Shown piece by piece: positions 42,710 through 51,237 of a stretch of DNA of 64,000 nucleotides. The position numbers were made by a program, and so were the translations under genes. The notes beneath the pieces are model-generated. The model made no database searches. It saw nothing but the letters and a program-made list of their open reading frames with translations, and was not told where the DNA came from. This stretch comes from Chlamydiia bacterium (GTDB lineage: Bacteria; Chlamydiota; Chlamydiia; Chlamydiales; Simkaniaceae). Where the stretch lies: the NCBI GenBank assembly GCA_030429605.1, contig JAUIEV010000003.1, positions 248,001 through 312,000 of the forward strand, read 5' to 3'. Within the stretch, counting starts at the first letter, position 1. Every line of letters starts with the position of its first letter.

Positions 42710-44155
42710 CTACACCAATTCAACCTTCTTTTTCAAATGCTTTCGTACTATTTCACTATCGAGAAATGGACGAGAAAAATTAGAGAATTGTTGCATCTGC
42801 TCATGCCCTCTCCCTGCCACAAGAACCACATCCTCTTTTTCCGCATGCTCAATAGCGTATGCAATTGCCTCTTCTCGCTCTAAGATAATTGTATATTTTC
42901 CCTCTTTACACCCTTGCGCAATCATAGAAGTAATCTGTGAAGGATCTTCATTTCTAGGGTTGTCAGATGTAATAACAACCACATCTGATAATAGGGATGC
43001 CGCGTGCCCCATTTTTTCACGTTTTGCTCTATCTCGATCACCACCACATCCAAAAACAACCCAAAGTTTCCCTTTTGTAAGAGGTCGAAGCGTGCTCAAG
43101 ACAGACCGGAGTGCATCCTCTGTGTGCGCGAAATCTACAAAGACAGTACATTTACCTCGCGCGGTAATTTTCTGTAGCCTTCCAGGAACCCCTTCAAATG
43201 TTCGAAGTGTATTGACAATGTCATTCAATGGGTAGCCAAAATGAGACGCTGCGAGTGATGCTGCAACTGCGTTATATACGTTGTAAATGCCAACAATTGG
43301 AAGCCTTCCATTCACAATCTCTTCACCTCGTTGCAAGGTAAAGCGCGTTCCTGATAACGCCTGTCTTTCAATGTGAATAAGCGCATCGTTTGTTTTGCTC
43401 ATCCCATAGGTAAGGACACAGCAGTTTGCTCGCTCTTTCATCACCTGCACGTATGGGTCATCTCCATTCAGAATAGAAAGGCCATCCTCTTTTATAAGCG
43501 CAAACAGCTCTGCTTTTGCTGCTGCATACAACTCCATGGTTTTATGGTAGTCAAGATGATCTTGTGTCAAGTTTGAGAAGACGCCTACATCCATCGATAC
43601 CCCATCAAGTCGTCCTTGAGAAATCCCATGCGATGATGCTTCAATAGCAGCATGGGTACACCCATGCCGTACCATTTCGGAAAAGAGTTTGTGGGTTGTA
43701 AGTACATCCGGAGTGGTGAGTGTCGCCTGTCTTCTATAGGCACCTGTATCGTATTCAATAGTTCCAATAACGCCACATGCACCGCCCAGCGTATTGATAA
43801 TATGCCGAAACATATAACTTATCGTTGTTTTGCCATTCGTGCCCGTGACAGCTATTGTAGATAATTTGTTTGATGGATATTCATAAAATCGATTTGCCAG
43901 TTCAGCTTCAACAGCCTCAGGAGAAGCACAGATAACCTGGGGTACATTAAGAAAGGGGTTGTATATATCCGTCAAAACAGCGGCCGCGCCAGTTGCAACA
44001 GCCTTTGGGATAAAATCAACGCCTCTTTTTTTTGCGACAAAAAGATTACCAGGAACCACAAGGTCAGAATGCGCACAGAGCCCAGTAATATCTAACTGCT
44101 TCGGTGCATTTTTCACTTCTACAGGAAGCCCAGAAAGAAGCTTTTTTAACTTCAT
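42710..44155 (-). CDS. murE: UDP-MurNAc-tripeptide synthetase
   Basis: A 481-residue Mur ligase. The ATP loop AVTGTNGKTTISY, the HLDYHKTMELY segment with the carbamylated-Lys neighbourhood and the C-terminal DNPRNEDP motif are present. DNPR is the signature of meso-diaminopimelate-adding MurE, so the peptide stem contains mDAP. It is the second gene of the amidase–murE pair; ftsI, which normally abuts it in chlamydiae, is 2.9 kb away across an inserted island. Confidence 0.96.
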   Translation of the reverse strand: MKLKKLLSGLPVEVKNAPKQLDITGLCAHSDLVVPGNLFVAKKRGVDFIPKAVATGAAAVLTDIYNPFLNVPQVICASPEAVEAELANRFYEYPSNKLSTIAVTGTNGKTTISYMFRHIINTLGGACGVIGTIEYDTGAYRRQATLTTPDVLTTHKLFSEMVRHGCTHAAIEASSHGISQGRLDGVSMDVGVFSNLTQDHLDYHKTMELYAAAKAELFALIKEDGLSILNGDDPYVQVMKERANCCVLTYGMSKTNDALIHIERQALSGTRFTLQRGEEIVNGRLPIVGIYNVYNAVAASLAASHFGYPLNDIVNTLRTFEGVPGRLQKITARGKCTVFVDFAHTEDALRSVLSTLRPLTKGKLWVVFGCGGDRDRAKREKMGHAASLLSDVVVITSDNPRNEDPSQITSMIAQGCKEGKYTIILEREEAIAYAIEHAEKEDVVLVAGRGHEQMQQFSNFSRPFLDSEIVRKHLKKKVELV

Positions 44156-44294
44156 GAATACGTCGTCCTTATTTCAACCCAGCTCTTGGGAAGAAAGCTT
44201 TGTACCAAATTACGAATTTTTTCACCCCCAAAATATCAAGAAAAAATCACGGCCCTTCTTACAGTATGAAAAAAATATGCCAGCTGTGTCCTCA

Positions 44295-44323
44295 TTGCGG
44301 ATAAGAAGTGAATACTGTATACT
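44295..44323 (+). promoter_or_regulatory. promoter of the kinase-like gene
   Basis: TTGCGG (44295–44300), 17 nt spacer, TATACT (44318–44323), with a start near 44330 and a 25-nt leader without a Shine-Dalgarno. Confidence 0.55.
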
Positions 44324-44354
44324 ATCTGGCTTATTTAACCGGAAATATATCTAC

Positions 44355-45578
44355 ATGGCAGCCTACATTATTGGTGGAAGCGTATTCCACGAAACTATTT
44401 TTACTGAATTTGCTCTACAAGACCCTTCTTCAAGAATTCTTTCCACAGCAAAACGCTTCTTTTTTGGGGGGCCTCACTTTACACATGTTCGTATAGGAAA
44501 AACAGCGCTTCCACATACATTTACCTATTCCAGGCTTTCTCTGATGCTCTCTGCACTTCAGGGAATCAAAACAGCAATGCGAACGATCCCTATTACCCTG
44601 TACCACACAAATAGAAAAGCCCGAAGACTGTATCGTGTCGTAGTCGAGACAGAGCATTTGTTTGCACATGTCCGCCGCGTTTGGGAAACCCAGCGAGTCC
44701 TCTCTGAAGCATTTCCTTCAAAAGTGGAACGAGTAGAGACGATTACACTTCATCCTGACTTCTTTAAAGCAATCCGGTTTCGCCTTGAGTCGGTCTACGC
44801 GTACTCAAGAGGGGAAAAAATTGGGGCTGGTGGATACGGAACCGTCTCTCAGATAGAGTTAGAGGGATGTGTTGCAAAAGATTTTTCATCAGTTGCAGTC
44901 GCTGTTGATGAGGCCGCTTTTGGCCTCTTATCTGGAAGAGCAACGAATGCGTTTCCTGTCTACTTGGGTGCATCGCCTAATGAAACACCACACATTATTA
45001 TGAAAGCTCTTTTGTCTCCATCGCTTGAGGAGAGTAGTCCCTCTCCGGCGGAGCTACGCTCGATCATATACAAAGTGCTTACGCAACTTGAAGCACTCCA
45101 CCGAATTGGAATACGACACGGTGACATTAAGAGAGATAATATAATGGATGGCCTGATTGACCTCGGATTAAGCACGTTTTTTTCACTTCCTTGCTCCCAG
45201 TTTAGTCCATATTATTTACATCCAACCATTGCGAGTGAACTTTCAAAAAATTGGCAATCCATTCCTCTTGCGCGCCTAGAAGAAGATACATGGTCTCTTG
45301 GCTGTGCTCTTTTTGAAAAATTATACGGTCGTTTTTTAGTACAAGCCTGCTTTGGAAAAACATTTGGCACTATTCATGAGGCTGCAGCAAACATCAAAAC
45401 GCTCTACGAAACACCCCGAGCACTTGCTGAAATGCTTTTTCCGATGTTGCATGAACACAAAGACCCTGAAACGACAGCGCTTGCAGAGCTTATGTTTGAT
45501 TTATTACAGCCTGTCGCAGAGAAGGCTGAAAGTGCTGAAGAACTCCTTGCAAAACATTTTCCCACTGGAGCAGCTTAA
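44355..45578 (+). CDS. eukaryotic-like Ser/Thr protein kinase
   Basis: A 407-residue protein. The first 150 residues match nothing I know. Residues 155–407 have kinase features: glycine loop GAGGYGTV (157–164), the Lys of CVAKDF (175), catalytic loop HGDIKRDN (255–262, HRD variant with Gly), DLG (269–271) in place of DFG, and a SLGCALFEKLYGRF helix. The catalytic Lys, Asp, Asn and Mg-binding Asp are all kept, so it may be active. There are no membrane segments. The frame is open back to 43959 inside murE; I start at 44355 because of the promoter. It opens the island between murE and ftsI, and could be an effector acting on host proteins. Confidence 0.78.
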   Translation: MAAYIIGGSVFHETIFTEFALQDPSSRILSTAKRFFFGGPHFTHVRIGKTALPHTFTYSRLSLMLSALQGIKTAMRTIPITLYHTNRKARRLYRVVVETEHLFAHVRRVWETQRVLSEAFPSKVERVETITLHPDFFKAIRFRLESVYAYSRGEKIGAGGYGTVSQIELEGCVAKDFSSVAVAVDEAAFGLLSGRATNAFPVYLGASPNETPHIIMKALLSPSLEESSPSPAELRSIIYKVLTQLEALHRIGIRHGDIKRDNIMDGLIDLGLSTFFSLPCSQFSPYYLHPTIASELSKNWQSIPLARLEEDTWSLGCALFEKLYGRFLVQACFGKTFGTIHEAAANIKTLYETPRALAEMLFPMLHEHKDPETTALAELMFDLLQPVAEKAESAEELLAKHFPTGAA

Positions 45579-45678
45579 GAGCGTAACAGTCGTTCCTTTT
45601 GGACTATCCACGATAGCTCTATGAAACTCATTTCACTGAATATCATCTAACTAATCCAATTTTAATTTACATAGATTG

Positions 45679-45716
45679 TGGCACACTTTCACCTCTATTC
45701 ACTCAGAAGTGTGCCA
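45679..45716 (+). repeat. inverted repeat upstream of the decayed gene
   Basis: Perfect 10-bp arms TGGCACACTT (45679–45688) and AAGTGTGCCA (45707–45716) with an 18-nt spacer. There is no T-run, so it is not an evident terminator; it lies about 30 nt before a promoter and could be an operator. Confidence 0.5.
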
Positions 45717-45747
45717 AAATACTGATTCAAAAAGCATATGTAATCGA

Positions 45748-45776
45748 TTGACAAAACAATAAAGCTTTTCTATCTT
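45748..45776 (+). promoter_or_regulatory. promoter before the decayed TPR/toxin-like gene
   Basis: Perfect -35 TTGACA (45748–45753), 17 nt spacer, TATCTT (45771–45776). The open coding frame begins within it, so the N-terminal part of the gene seems to have been lost. Confidence 0.5.
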
Positions 45777-46339
45777 ACCTCATCCATTTTCGGAATAAGG
45801 CAATAAGACAAAATCTTTCAATAAAAGCTGCATACCAAGAAAGGGCGCTTACTTATTTTGAGCTCGGCAGAATGGATTATGCCATGCAAGACTATCAAAG
45901 AGTGGCAAGAAATACTTCACCCTACAGACTAGTAAGCTTTGCAAATAATGAAACTTCATCCCTCGAATTCTCCAGAGGAATATTACATGGTTCATTAGAA
46001 GGAACACGTCACGAAACAATTGAATTTGTTTCATGTATAAGAGGAAGCTTTAGTTTTTTATGGGCTTTTGCCTGCTCCCCTATAGATGTTTCAAAAGAAG
46101 TCTCAGAAGCCATATATGCAATGGGAGATTTTATCGCTCATTCAAATGTTTCGGACCTTCAGAGTGCTGCACTTCCAGAGCTTGTAGAATGTAGACAATG
46201 CTGGAATTCTTGGCCTGAATATACAAAAGGATAAAAAATAGGCAATGATACTGTCGTTGCAGTATTTGAAATGAACAAAAATAATATCCCACTCTTGCGC
46301 AATGCTTGGGTACAAGTAAAAGCTCCTTATGGTCATTAG
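45752..46339 (+). pseudogene. decayed TPR / polymorphic-toxin-like gene with one in-frame stop
   Basis: An open frame runs from 45752 to 46231 without a proper start at its 5' end. It encodes the end of one TPR-like unit and a full one (AYQERALTYFELGRMDYAMQ), then a domain with SPIDVSKEVSEAIYAMGDFI and LPELVECRQCWNSW. A TAA at 46232–46234 interrupts it. The same frame then continues for 34 codons (KIGNDTVVAVF ... NAWVQVKAPYGH) to a TAG at 46337–46339. From memory, chlamydial TPR-linked polymorphic toxin carriers have a KGEKIG-type motif at this spot, so the TAA likely replaces a Glu or Gln codon. An ATG at 45872 could still give a 120-residue product. Confidence 0.6.
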
Positions 46340-46349
46340 GAGAAAAAGC

Positions 46350-46928
46350 ATGCTTATGGAACTGAACAAGATAATAAATATGAAGAATTGGAAAAACTTA
46401 ATCGATAAATTTCTCCCCGTACATATTGCGGATACTCTTTCCTTTTCGGAAGCAATGGTCTCTGCTGGCTCCCTTCTCTCAGCGTCTAGCGGAGAAGAAA
46501 ACCCCATTTTTTCAGACAAAATGAGAGATTTTTCTATAAATCTTATGATAATTCTTCGAGCAAAACATCCCGAAAAATGGAAGGAAGACTGGAAGAATGA
46601 AGCCTTCCTTGGGATGCTCTGTTGTGTGAATTATCGAGAAGAAGAAGGTTTTCAATTCCTCAAAAATGCACACTCCTCCCACAGTGATTCTCCACAATCT
46701 CTTCTTATAGCCCTTGTTAATGCAAGCAGATATCCAGGCCTTGAACTTCCAGAAGAAGAGCTATATTCTCTTATAAAAAGAGCAAAAGAAAAGGGCCTAA
46801 CCTATGAATCTGCAATGCTCATGGCCTCAATAGCCGAAACAGAAGAAGAGCAAAAGGCGTGGGAAGAGCAAGCCCACGAATTAGAAAAAAAAATGCACAC
46901 CCCCCTCTCATTACCCCAAATATATTAA
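46350..46928 (+). CDS. hypothetical helical protein, possible partner of the decayed gene
   Basis: A 192-residue soluble, helical protein with no domain I can name with confidence. The C-terminal half (SLIKRAKEKGLTYESAMLMA, SIAETEEEQKAWEEQAHELE) looks like TPR/SEL1-like helical pairs. AGGAG lies 7 nt before the ATG at 46350, and that Shine-Dalgarno overlaps the TAG of the decayed gene, so the two were once translationally coupled. A small coupled gene after a toxin-like gene is the usual place for an immunity protein; that role is inference. Confidence 0.68.
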   Translation: MLMELNKIINMKNWKNLIDKFLPVHIADTLSFSEAMVSAGSLLSASSGEENPIFSDKMRDFSINLMIILRAKHPEKWKEDWKNEAFLGMLCCVNYREEEGFQFLKNAHSSHSDSPQSLLIALVNASRYPGLELPEEELYSLIKRAKEKGLTYESAMLMASIAETEEEQKAWEEQAHELEKKMHTPLSLPQIY

Positions 46929-47016
46929 AAAATATTTTCTCCTCCTTCAAAAACGACGACTAATCTCTCCTATTAACGTCTACATTTTAGCTTATTTTAT
47001 TTGGAAGTGGGCTCTC

Positions 47017-48993
47017 TTACCGGTTGTATGCTTGGTATAACTTTCTCAGTTCTGCTGTTTCTTTGTACCAATCGGCGGTTTTGGTATCTCTACGAGGATC
47101 TCCAATTGGATAGCCTGTAGGATCATCCTCTGGAACTCCAAGGTATGTTAGCGCACGCTTCATGATGCTGGAAAATGTTGGTGCGGCACACCTTCCACCA
47201 AAGAACATCCTTCCAACTCCTTTCGCTGTACGGTACGCTGGCTCATTTATTCCTATATATAAAAGAAGCTTTGGATCTTTTGCCGGAGCGAACCCAATGA
47301 AACTTGAAAAGTGGTTTGATGTGGAATAGCTCCCCCCTTTTAAAATCTCAGTGGTCCCGGTTTTCCCAGCTTCTGTATATCCAGGAACATCGGCACGAAA
47401 GCCTGATCCACCCGGTTTTGTGATATACTTCATCGCACGAACTACCTGATCCACAATGTGCTTAGGAAGGACTCTTTGTTTTTTAAAGTGACTCGAATAG
47501 ATGACGTTCCCATCTTTTTCGATTTCTTTTATGAGTGTTGGCTTCACTAAAAATCCTCCATTCGCAAGGACACAATATGCACGCGCCATTTGAAGGGAGC
47601 TTGCAAGGAGGTTATACCCAAAGGCTAACGAATACGCTGTCGGGGCTGACCACTCAGGGCGACCATTTTTGTATCGTTTCCCTGGGGTTGGCAACATTCC
47701 GGTCGCCTCAGATGGAAGTTCTACACCAGTTTTATGACTAAACCCAAAAATTTCAGAAAGCTGTTGTCTGTACCATTCTTTCCCAAGCGATTCAACAATT
47801 CGGTGTATGAGTTTCGCAATATAGATATTCGACGACTTTTGAATAGCTAGATCAAAGTTTAAATATTTATAGGTTCCTACATCTTTTAATGGTTTAGATC
47901 GACCCGGAACTTTACCGTGATCACTCCGCACCATCTCTCTCGGGTTGAACAGCGGAGGCTGCCCTCGAGCTTTCCGCTCTTCATTTGCTAGCAAAGCGAG
48001 CGTGAGAGAGAGAGGCTTCATTGTTGAACCTGGCTCAAAGGAGTCTGTTACGGCTCGTACCTTTGTATGCATCGCTTTTTCAAATGAGGCAAAATATTTG
48101 CTATATTCAGAAGGTTCAAAAAAAGGATACTGCGCAAGAGAAAGGATTTCTCCTGTTGATGGATTCATGAGTATTGCCCACCCAGAATCTGCTTCAACAA
48201 AGTCCACTGCCTTTTTTATTTCATCCTCACAGATAGCCTGAAGGATATGATTAATTGTAAGATATATTGCAGCCCCATCTTTTGCCGGTTCAAGCGACTT
48301 CCCGCTATCTAAGGGATTTCTTGGTGATCGCAAAAGCTGTCTTTTTCCGTCAGTTCCCTGAAGAATGCCGTTAAAAAAAGCCTCGAGTCCGCCTGTTGGA
48401 ATAGGCTGAGAACATGTTTGGTCTTTTCCTTCGCGAATGGTATGAAGCACTTGCCCTAATGAATGTCCAAAGGGATACGATCTACGAAAATCTTTGATTG
48501 TATACACTGCATTGCGGGGAAGCTTATGTGACTTGGCATACTGCCTCCACCATTCTGCAATAGCTTCTGTTTTGTCTAAATCTAGCCATGAAACAAGACG
48601 GCGAGATCTCGTTTTTTTGTAAAAGTGCTTTGATAGTTTTTCTTTTTGCTCTTGATTTACTCCAAGTGTATTTGCAAGCTCATGAGCTACACGTTTTTTA
48701 TGCTCATTTGGAATAGACAATGGATCAATATACAAGTGAAACTTGGGAATATCTACAACAAAAGGTTTCGGCTCTTCCCTGTGATGTGGAGTCAACGACG
48801 TATTAGAGTAAAACACTCCGCGGCGCGCAGGTTCTTTTACTGTAAAAATATGCTGTATTCTTGCCTGTTTTGCCCATTTTTCACCTTCAACAATCTGAAG
48901 CATAAAAAATTTCACCAACAGCGCACAGAAGAAACAGCACATACTTATGCTCAAAAGAATGAGTCGAGCAGGTGATAAAAAGCGATGCTCCAT
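47017..48993 (-). CDS. ftsI: peptidoglycan transpeptidase FtsI (PBP3)
   Basis: A 658-residue class B penicillin-binding protein. One membrane anchor (about 8–32) is followed by the dimerisation domain and the transpeptidase domain with the active-site EPGSTMK, SSN (QKSSNIYIAK) and KTGTTE motifs. It crosslinks septal peptidoglycan. I set the start at ATG 48993; a TTG four codons earlier is possible. It precedes no gene on its strand until the murE block, because the island lies downstream. Confidence 0.95.
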   Translation of the reverse strand: MEHRFLSPARLILLSISMCCFFCALLVKFFMLQIVEGEKWAKQARIQHIFTVKEPARRGVFYSNTSLTPHHREEPKPFVVDIPKFHLYIDPLSIPNEHKKRVAHELANTLGVNQEQKEKLSKHFYKKTRSRRLVSWLDLDKTEAIAEWWRQYAKSHKLPRNAVYTIKDFRRSYPFGHSLGQVLHTIREGKDQTCSQPIPTGGLEAFFNGILQGTDGKRQLLRSPRNPLDSGKSLEPAKDGAAIYLTINHILQAICEDEIKKAVDFVEADSGWAILMNPSTGEILSLAQYPFFEPSEYSKYFASFEKAMHTKVRAVTDSFEPGSTMKPLSLTLALLANEERKARGQPPLFNPREMVRSDHGKVPGRSKPLKDVGTYKYLNFDLAIQKSSNIYIAKLIHRIVESLGKEWYRQQLSEIFGFSHKTGVELPSEATGMLPTPGKRYKNGRPEWSAPTAYSLAFGYNLLASSLQMARAYCVLANGGFLVKPTLIKEIEKDGNVIYSSHFKKQRVLPKHIVDQVVRAMKYITKPGGSGFRADVPGYTEAGKTGTTEILKGGSYSTSNHFSSFIGFAPAKDPKLLLYIGINEPAYRTAKGVGRMFFGGRCAAPTFSSIMKRALTYLGVPEDDPTGYPIGDPRRDTKTADWYKETAELRKLYQAYNR

Positions 48994-49057
48994 ATAGCAA
49001 TCCAATCAGCACTTCATGTGAGACACATCTTCACAACAAAGTCAGAAAAAACAACGA

Positions 49058-49414
49058 TTATGGCGCACGAAAAGCGAGCTTTGGCTTCGCTGGAAGATGT
49101 GAAGTATTCTCTCCCCTAGGGAGATTCTTCGCAAGTGAAAACCCTCTTGGAAATGTAGAGACGTTTGTTGCAATAGGAAAGAGCAGTGAAGTGTATTGAT
49201 CAGACGCCGCAATTTTCAGCAGATTTTCAGCACTTTCAAACCGCTCTTTTTCAAATCGAAGGCGGGTATTTTCTTCTGCGAGCAATTTCACTTCTTTTGA
49301 AAGCTGAGGAATAGAGAGCCTATACGCTGTTAATTCATTTTCCGTTCTAATAGAAAAAAACGCAAACATACAGAGTGCGCTAAGACAGAGAAATATTCTA
49401 AACAACGTATTCAC
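49058..49414 (-). CDS. ftsL: FtsL-like division protein
   Basis: A 118-residue bitopic protein. One membrane segment (about 3–23) is followed by a leucine-zipper-like coiled coil (ELTAYRLSIPQLSKEVKLLA, then EENTRLRFEKERFE) and a Pro-rich C-terminal tail. FtsL links FtsB and FtsI/FtsW in the divisome. Similarity is by size, layout and position between rsmH and ftsI, as in CT271. I chose the GTG at 49414, 5 nt after the rsmH stop, because AAGGA is spaced 8 nt from it; a TTG at 49438 would overlap rsmH. Confidence 0.82.
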   Translation of the reverse strand: MNTLFRIFLCLSALCMFAFFSIRTENELTAYRLSIPQLSKEVKLLAEENTRLRFEKERFESAENLLKIAASDQYTSLLFPIATNVSTFPRGFSLAKNLPRGENTSHLPAKPKLAFRAP

Positions 49415-49419
49415 GAGCT

Positions 49420-50349
49420 TTATCCTTTTTGTGCGCAACGAAGCTTAGCACTTCGCGCTCTTCTATTACTTTTTACTTCTTTTTGAGATGCGATAATTGG
49501 CTTTTTGGTCACCAGCTCTAGCATCTCTTCATATTGCTCTTGCTGCTCTTTACGAAATTTGTTCGCTTTCTTTTTTAATGAATCCCGAAAAATATTCTTA
49601 ATAAGTCTGTCTTCAAAGCTATGGAAGCTGATAACGCCAACCCTACCTTTCTGAGCAAGGGAGCGAATTGCTTCTTGAACACCTTCTTTGATCGATTCAA
49701 GCTCTTGATTCACGTACATTCGAATCGCTTGAAAAATAAGTGTTGCCGGATGGATTTTTTTTCTTGGAGCTGAACCAAGTTCTTCTTCAATTATCTCGGC
49801 AAGTTCACGGGTCGTTTCCACTGGCTTTCTTCGTCGAGCCCTTACGACTGCTTGTGCAGCTCGTCTCCACCGAGGCTCTTCACCTAAATCTCGAAACAGT
49901 TCACCAAGCTCTTTTTCAGGAAGCTCATTCACAACTTCTTTCGCTGTCATTCCAGTAGACTGATCCATTCGCATATCAAGTGGACCTTCTTTACTAAAAC
50001 TAAAACCACGAATATCTTGATCTAGTTGCATCGATGAGACTCCTAAGTCGAAAAAAAATGCATCTACTTTGTCTATATGTAGCTCCCTGAGATGCTTCCC
50101 AATGTTCCGGAAGTTATCGTGGATGAAAAGTACTTTCTCTTTCCACGGCTCAAGTCGCTTTCTCGCTATTTCTAGCGCATTTTCATCCTGGTCGAAGGCA
50201 ATATACCGTTCAATTTCAGGATGAGCTGTCAAAAAAGCTTCTGCATGCCCACCTGCTCCCACAGTTCCCTCACAAAAAGTGGTAATGTGCATGCCTTCAA
50301 AAAGTGCCACACTTTCTTCTAAAAGTACCGGCACATGGGGCGCGTTCAT
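49420..50349 (-). CDS. rsmH: 16S rRNA (cytosine(1402)-N4)-methyltransferase
   Basis: A 309-residue MraW/RsmH protein, which methylates C1402 of 16S rRNA using SAM. It has HVPVLLEESV at the N-terminus, the SAM-site GAGGHAEAFL, the DLGVSSMQLDQDIRGFSFSK signature and the C-terminal SFHSFEDRLIKN. The start lies 3 nt after the mraZ stop. A four-gene block mraZ–rsmH–ftsL–ftsI follows the classical dcw order. Confidence 0.96.
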   Translation of the reverse strand: MNAPHVPVLLEESVALFEGMHITTFCEGTVGAGGHAEAFLTAHPEIERYIAFDQDENALEIARKRLEPWKEKVLFIHDNFRNIGKHLRELHIDKVDAFFFDLGVSSMQLDQDIRGFSFSKEGPLDMRMDQSTGMTAKEVVNELPEKELGELFRDLGEEPRWRRAAQAVVRARRRKPVETTRELAEIIEEELGSAPRKKIHPATLIFQAIRMYVNQELESIKEGVQEAIRSLAQKGRVGVISFHSFEDRLIKNIFRDSLKKKANKFRKEQQEQYEEMLELVTKKPIIASQKEVKSNRRARSAKLRCAQKG

Positions 50350-50352
50350 ATC

Positions 50353-50886
50353 CTACAGTTCCTCGTATTCCAACTGCTCGTCTGGAGTTAAGGGCGCCGC
50401 TGCTTCTGTTTTTTCTTCATCACCATCAAGAAGCGCAAATGCTTCTTCTGCAAGCTCAGAAAGCGAAGAGTTCTCTTCATTTAAGAACGCTTCAAGGTCT
50501 GCCTCATATTTTTCTTTCGGCCAGATCTCAATTTTATTGAGAACACCCGCTACTACGATCTCATTTTCAATCTTCGCAGCTTTCTTCAAAATTGAAGGCA
50601 GAACAACTCTTCCTAGCTTATCGCACGTCGTGTGATGAAGTGTTGAGAAGAAAAGAGTAAAGAACTTCTGATATTTCGCAGAGTGTTGTTTTGCCTGAAA
50701 TTTCTTCACGATCTTTTCGATGTCGCTTCTTCTATAGATAGTCAGACATCCACCAAGACCAAGGGCAACCGTAAACTCTAGCTTCCCTTCTTCAACAAGC
50801 CCAAACCGCATATTTTGCGGCAGCACAAATCGATTTTTATCATCGACCTTAGCTGTATGTGACCCACTGAAGAAAAAATTGCTCAT
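50353..50886 (-). CDS. mraZ: transcriptional regulator MraZ
   Basis: A 177-residue MraZ protein with two SpoVT/AbrB-like DNA-binding repeats. The DDKNRFVLPQNMR motif (compare D-x-K-G-R) lies in the first and CDKLGRVVLPSILK in the second. It is about 30 residues longer than the usual 143–150 because of an acidic Glu-rich C-terminal tail (residues 130–177). MraZ usually represses the dcw operon from TGGG-type repeats; TGGAA repeats are present upstream here. It is the first gene of the mraZ–rsmH–ftsL–ftsI operon. Confidence 0.95.
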   Translation of the reverse strand: MSNFFFSGSHTAKVDDKNRFVLPQNMRFGLVEEGKLEFTVALGLGGCLTIYRRSDIEKIVKKFQAKQHSAKYQKFFTLFFSTLHHTTCDKLGRVVLPSILKKAAKIENEIVVAGVLNKIEIWPKEKYEADLEAFLNEENSSLSELAEEAFALLDGDEEKTEAAAPLTPDEQLEYEEL

Positions 50887-50901
50887 ACGTTCTTATATGT
50901 T

Positions 50902-50957
50902 TTCCACTCAATTCCACAACATAGCACCAGTTTCCAAACTTCGCAATAAATTTTCCA
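50902..50957 (-). promoter_or_regulatory. MraZ-box-like direct repeats
   Basis: On the minus strand the pentamer TGGAA occurs at 50906–50902, 50916–50912, 50936–50932 and 50957–50953, i.e. at a 10-nt period (with one degenerate slot at 50922 and one 21-nt step). E. coli and Mycoplasma MraZ bind TGGG-type pentamers at the same 10-nt period. The first box is 16 nt before the mraZ ATG. Confidence 0.6.
50918..50946 (-). promoter_or_regulatory. mraZ proximal promoter
   Basis: On the minus strand TTGCGA (50946–50941), 17 nt spacer, TATGTT (50923–50918), with a start near 50911. The TGGAA boxes lie in its spacer and at its transcription start, placing them to block it. Confidence 0.5.
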
Positions 50958-50980
50958 AAAAAAAAGTATAAAAACAAGAC

Positions 50981-51009
50981 ATTATACGTGTTCTTCGATT
51001 AATAAACAA
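50981..51009 (-). promoter_or_regulatory. mraZ distal promoter
   Basis: On the minus strand TTGTTT (51009–51004), 17 nt spacer, perfect TATAAT (50986–50981), with a start near 50974. The transcript would carry all the TGGAA boxes in its leader. Confidence 0.55.
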
Positions 51010-51034
51010 GCACTTAGACTCAAAATAACCAAAG

Positions 51035-51070
51035 TGGAAATGAGTGGAAAAAGAAAAAAATCACGTGGAA
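51035..51070 (+). promoter_or_regulatory. plus-strand TGGAA repeats facing the CT273-like gene
   Basis: TGGAA at 51035–51039 and 51045–51049 (10-nt period) and again at 51066–51070. The core TGGAAATGAGTGGAAAA nearly repeats the minus-strand TGGAATTGAGTGGAAAA at 50916–50900, so the gap holds two inverted copies of the same direct-repeat element. The remainder of the 50887–51237 gap, up to the next gene, has nothing else I can support. Confidence 0.5.
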
Positions 51071-51237
51071 ATGCCTACAAAATGTACGTTTTTTTTTACG
51101 CGTTATGCACTCTTTATTCGCATTTCCTTTGCTTATTCTGAAACAAGACATGATGGTATAGGCACTCTGTCGACTTCACAAATAATAGGTGAGCTGCTAT
51201 GTGGAAAAACATATAAGACATATTTTGAGGAATGTGA

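Noticed and set aside
43959-44354. Upstream extension of the kinase frame
   Set aside because: It is antisense to the start of murE and upstream of the kinase promoter.
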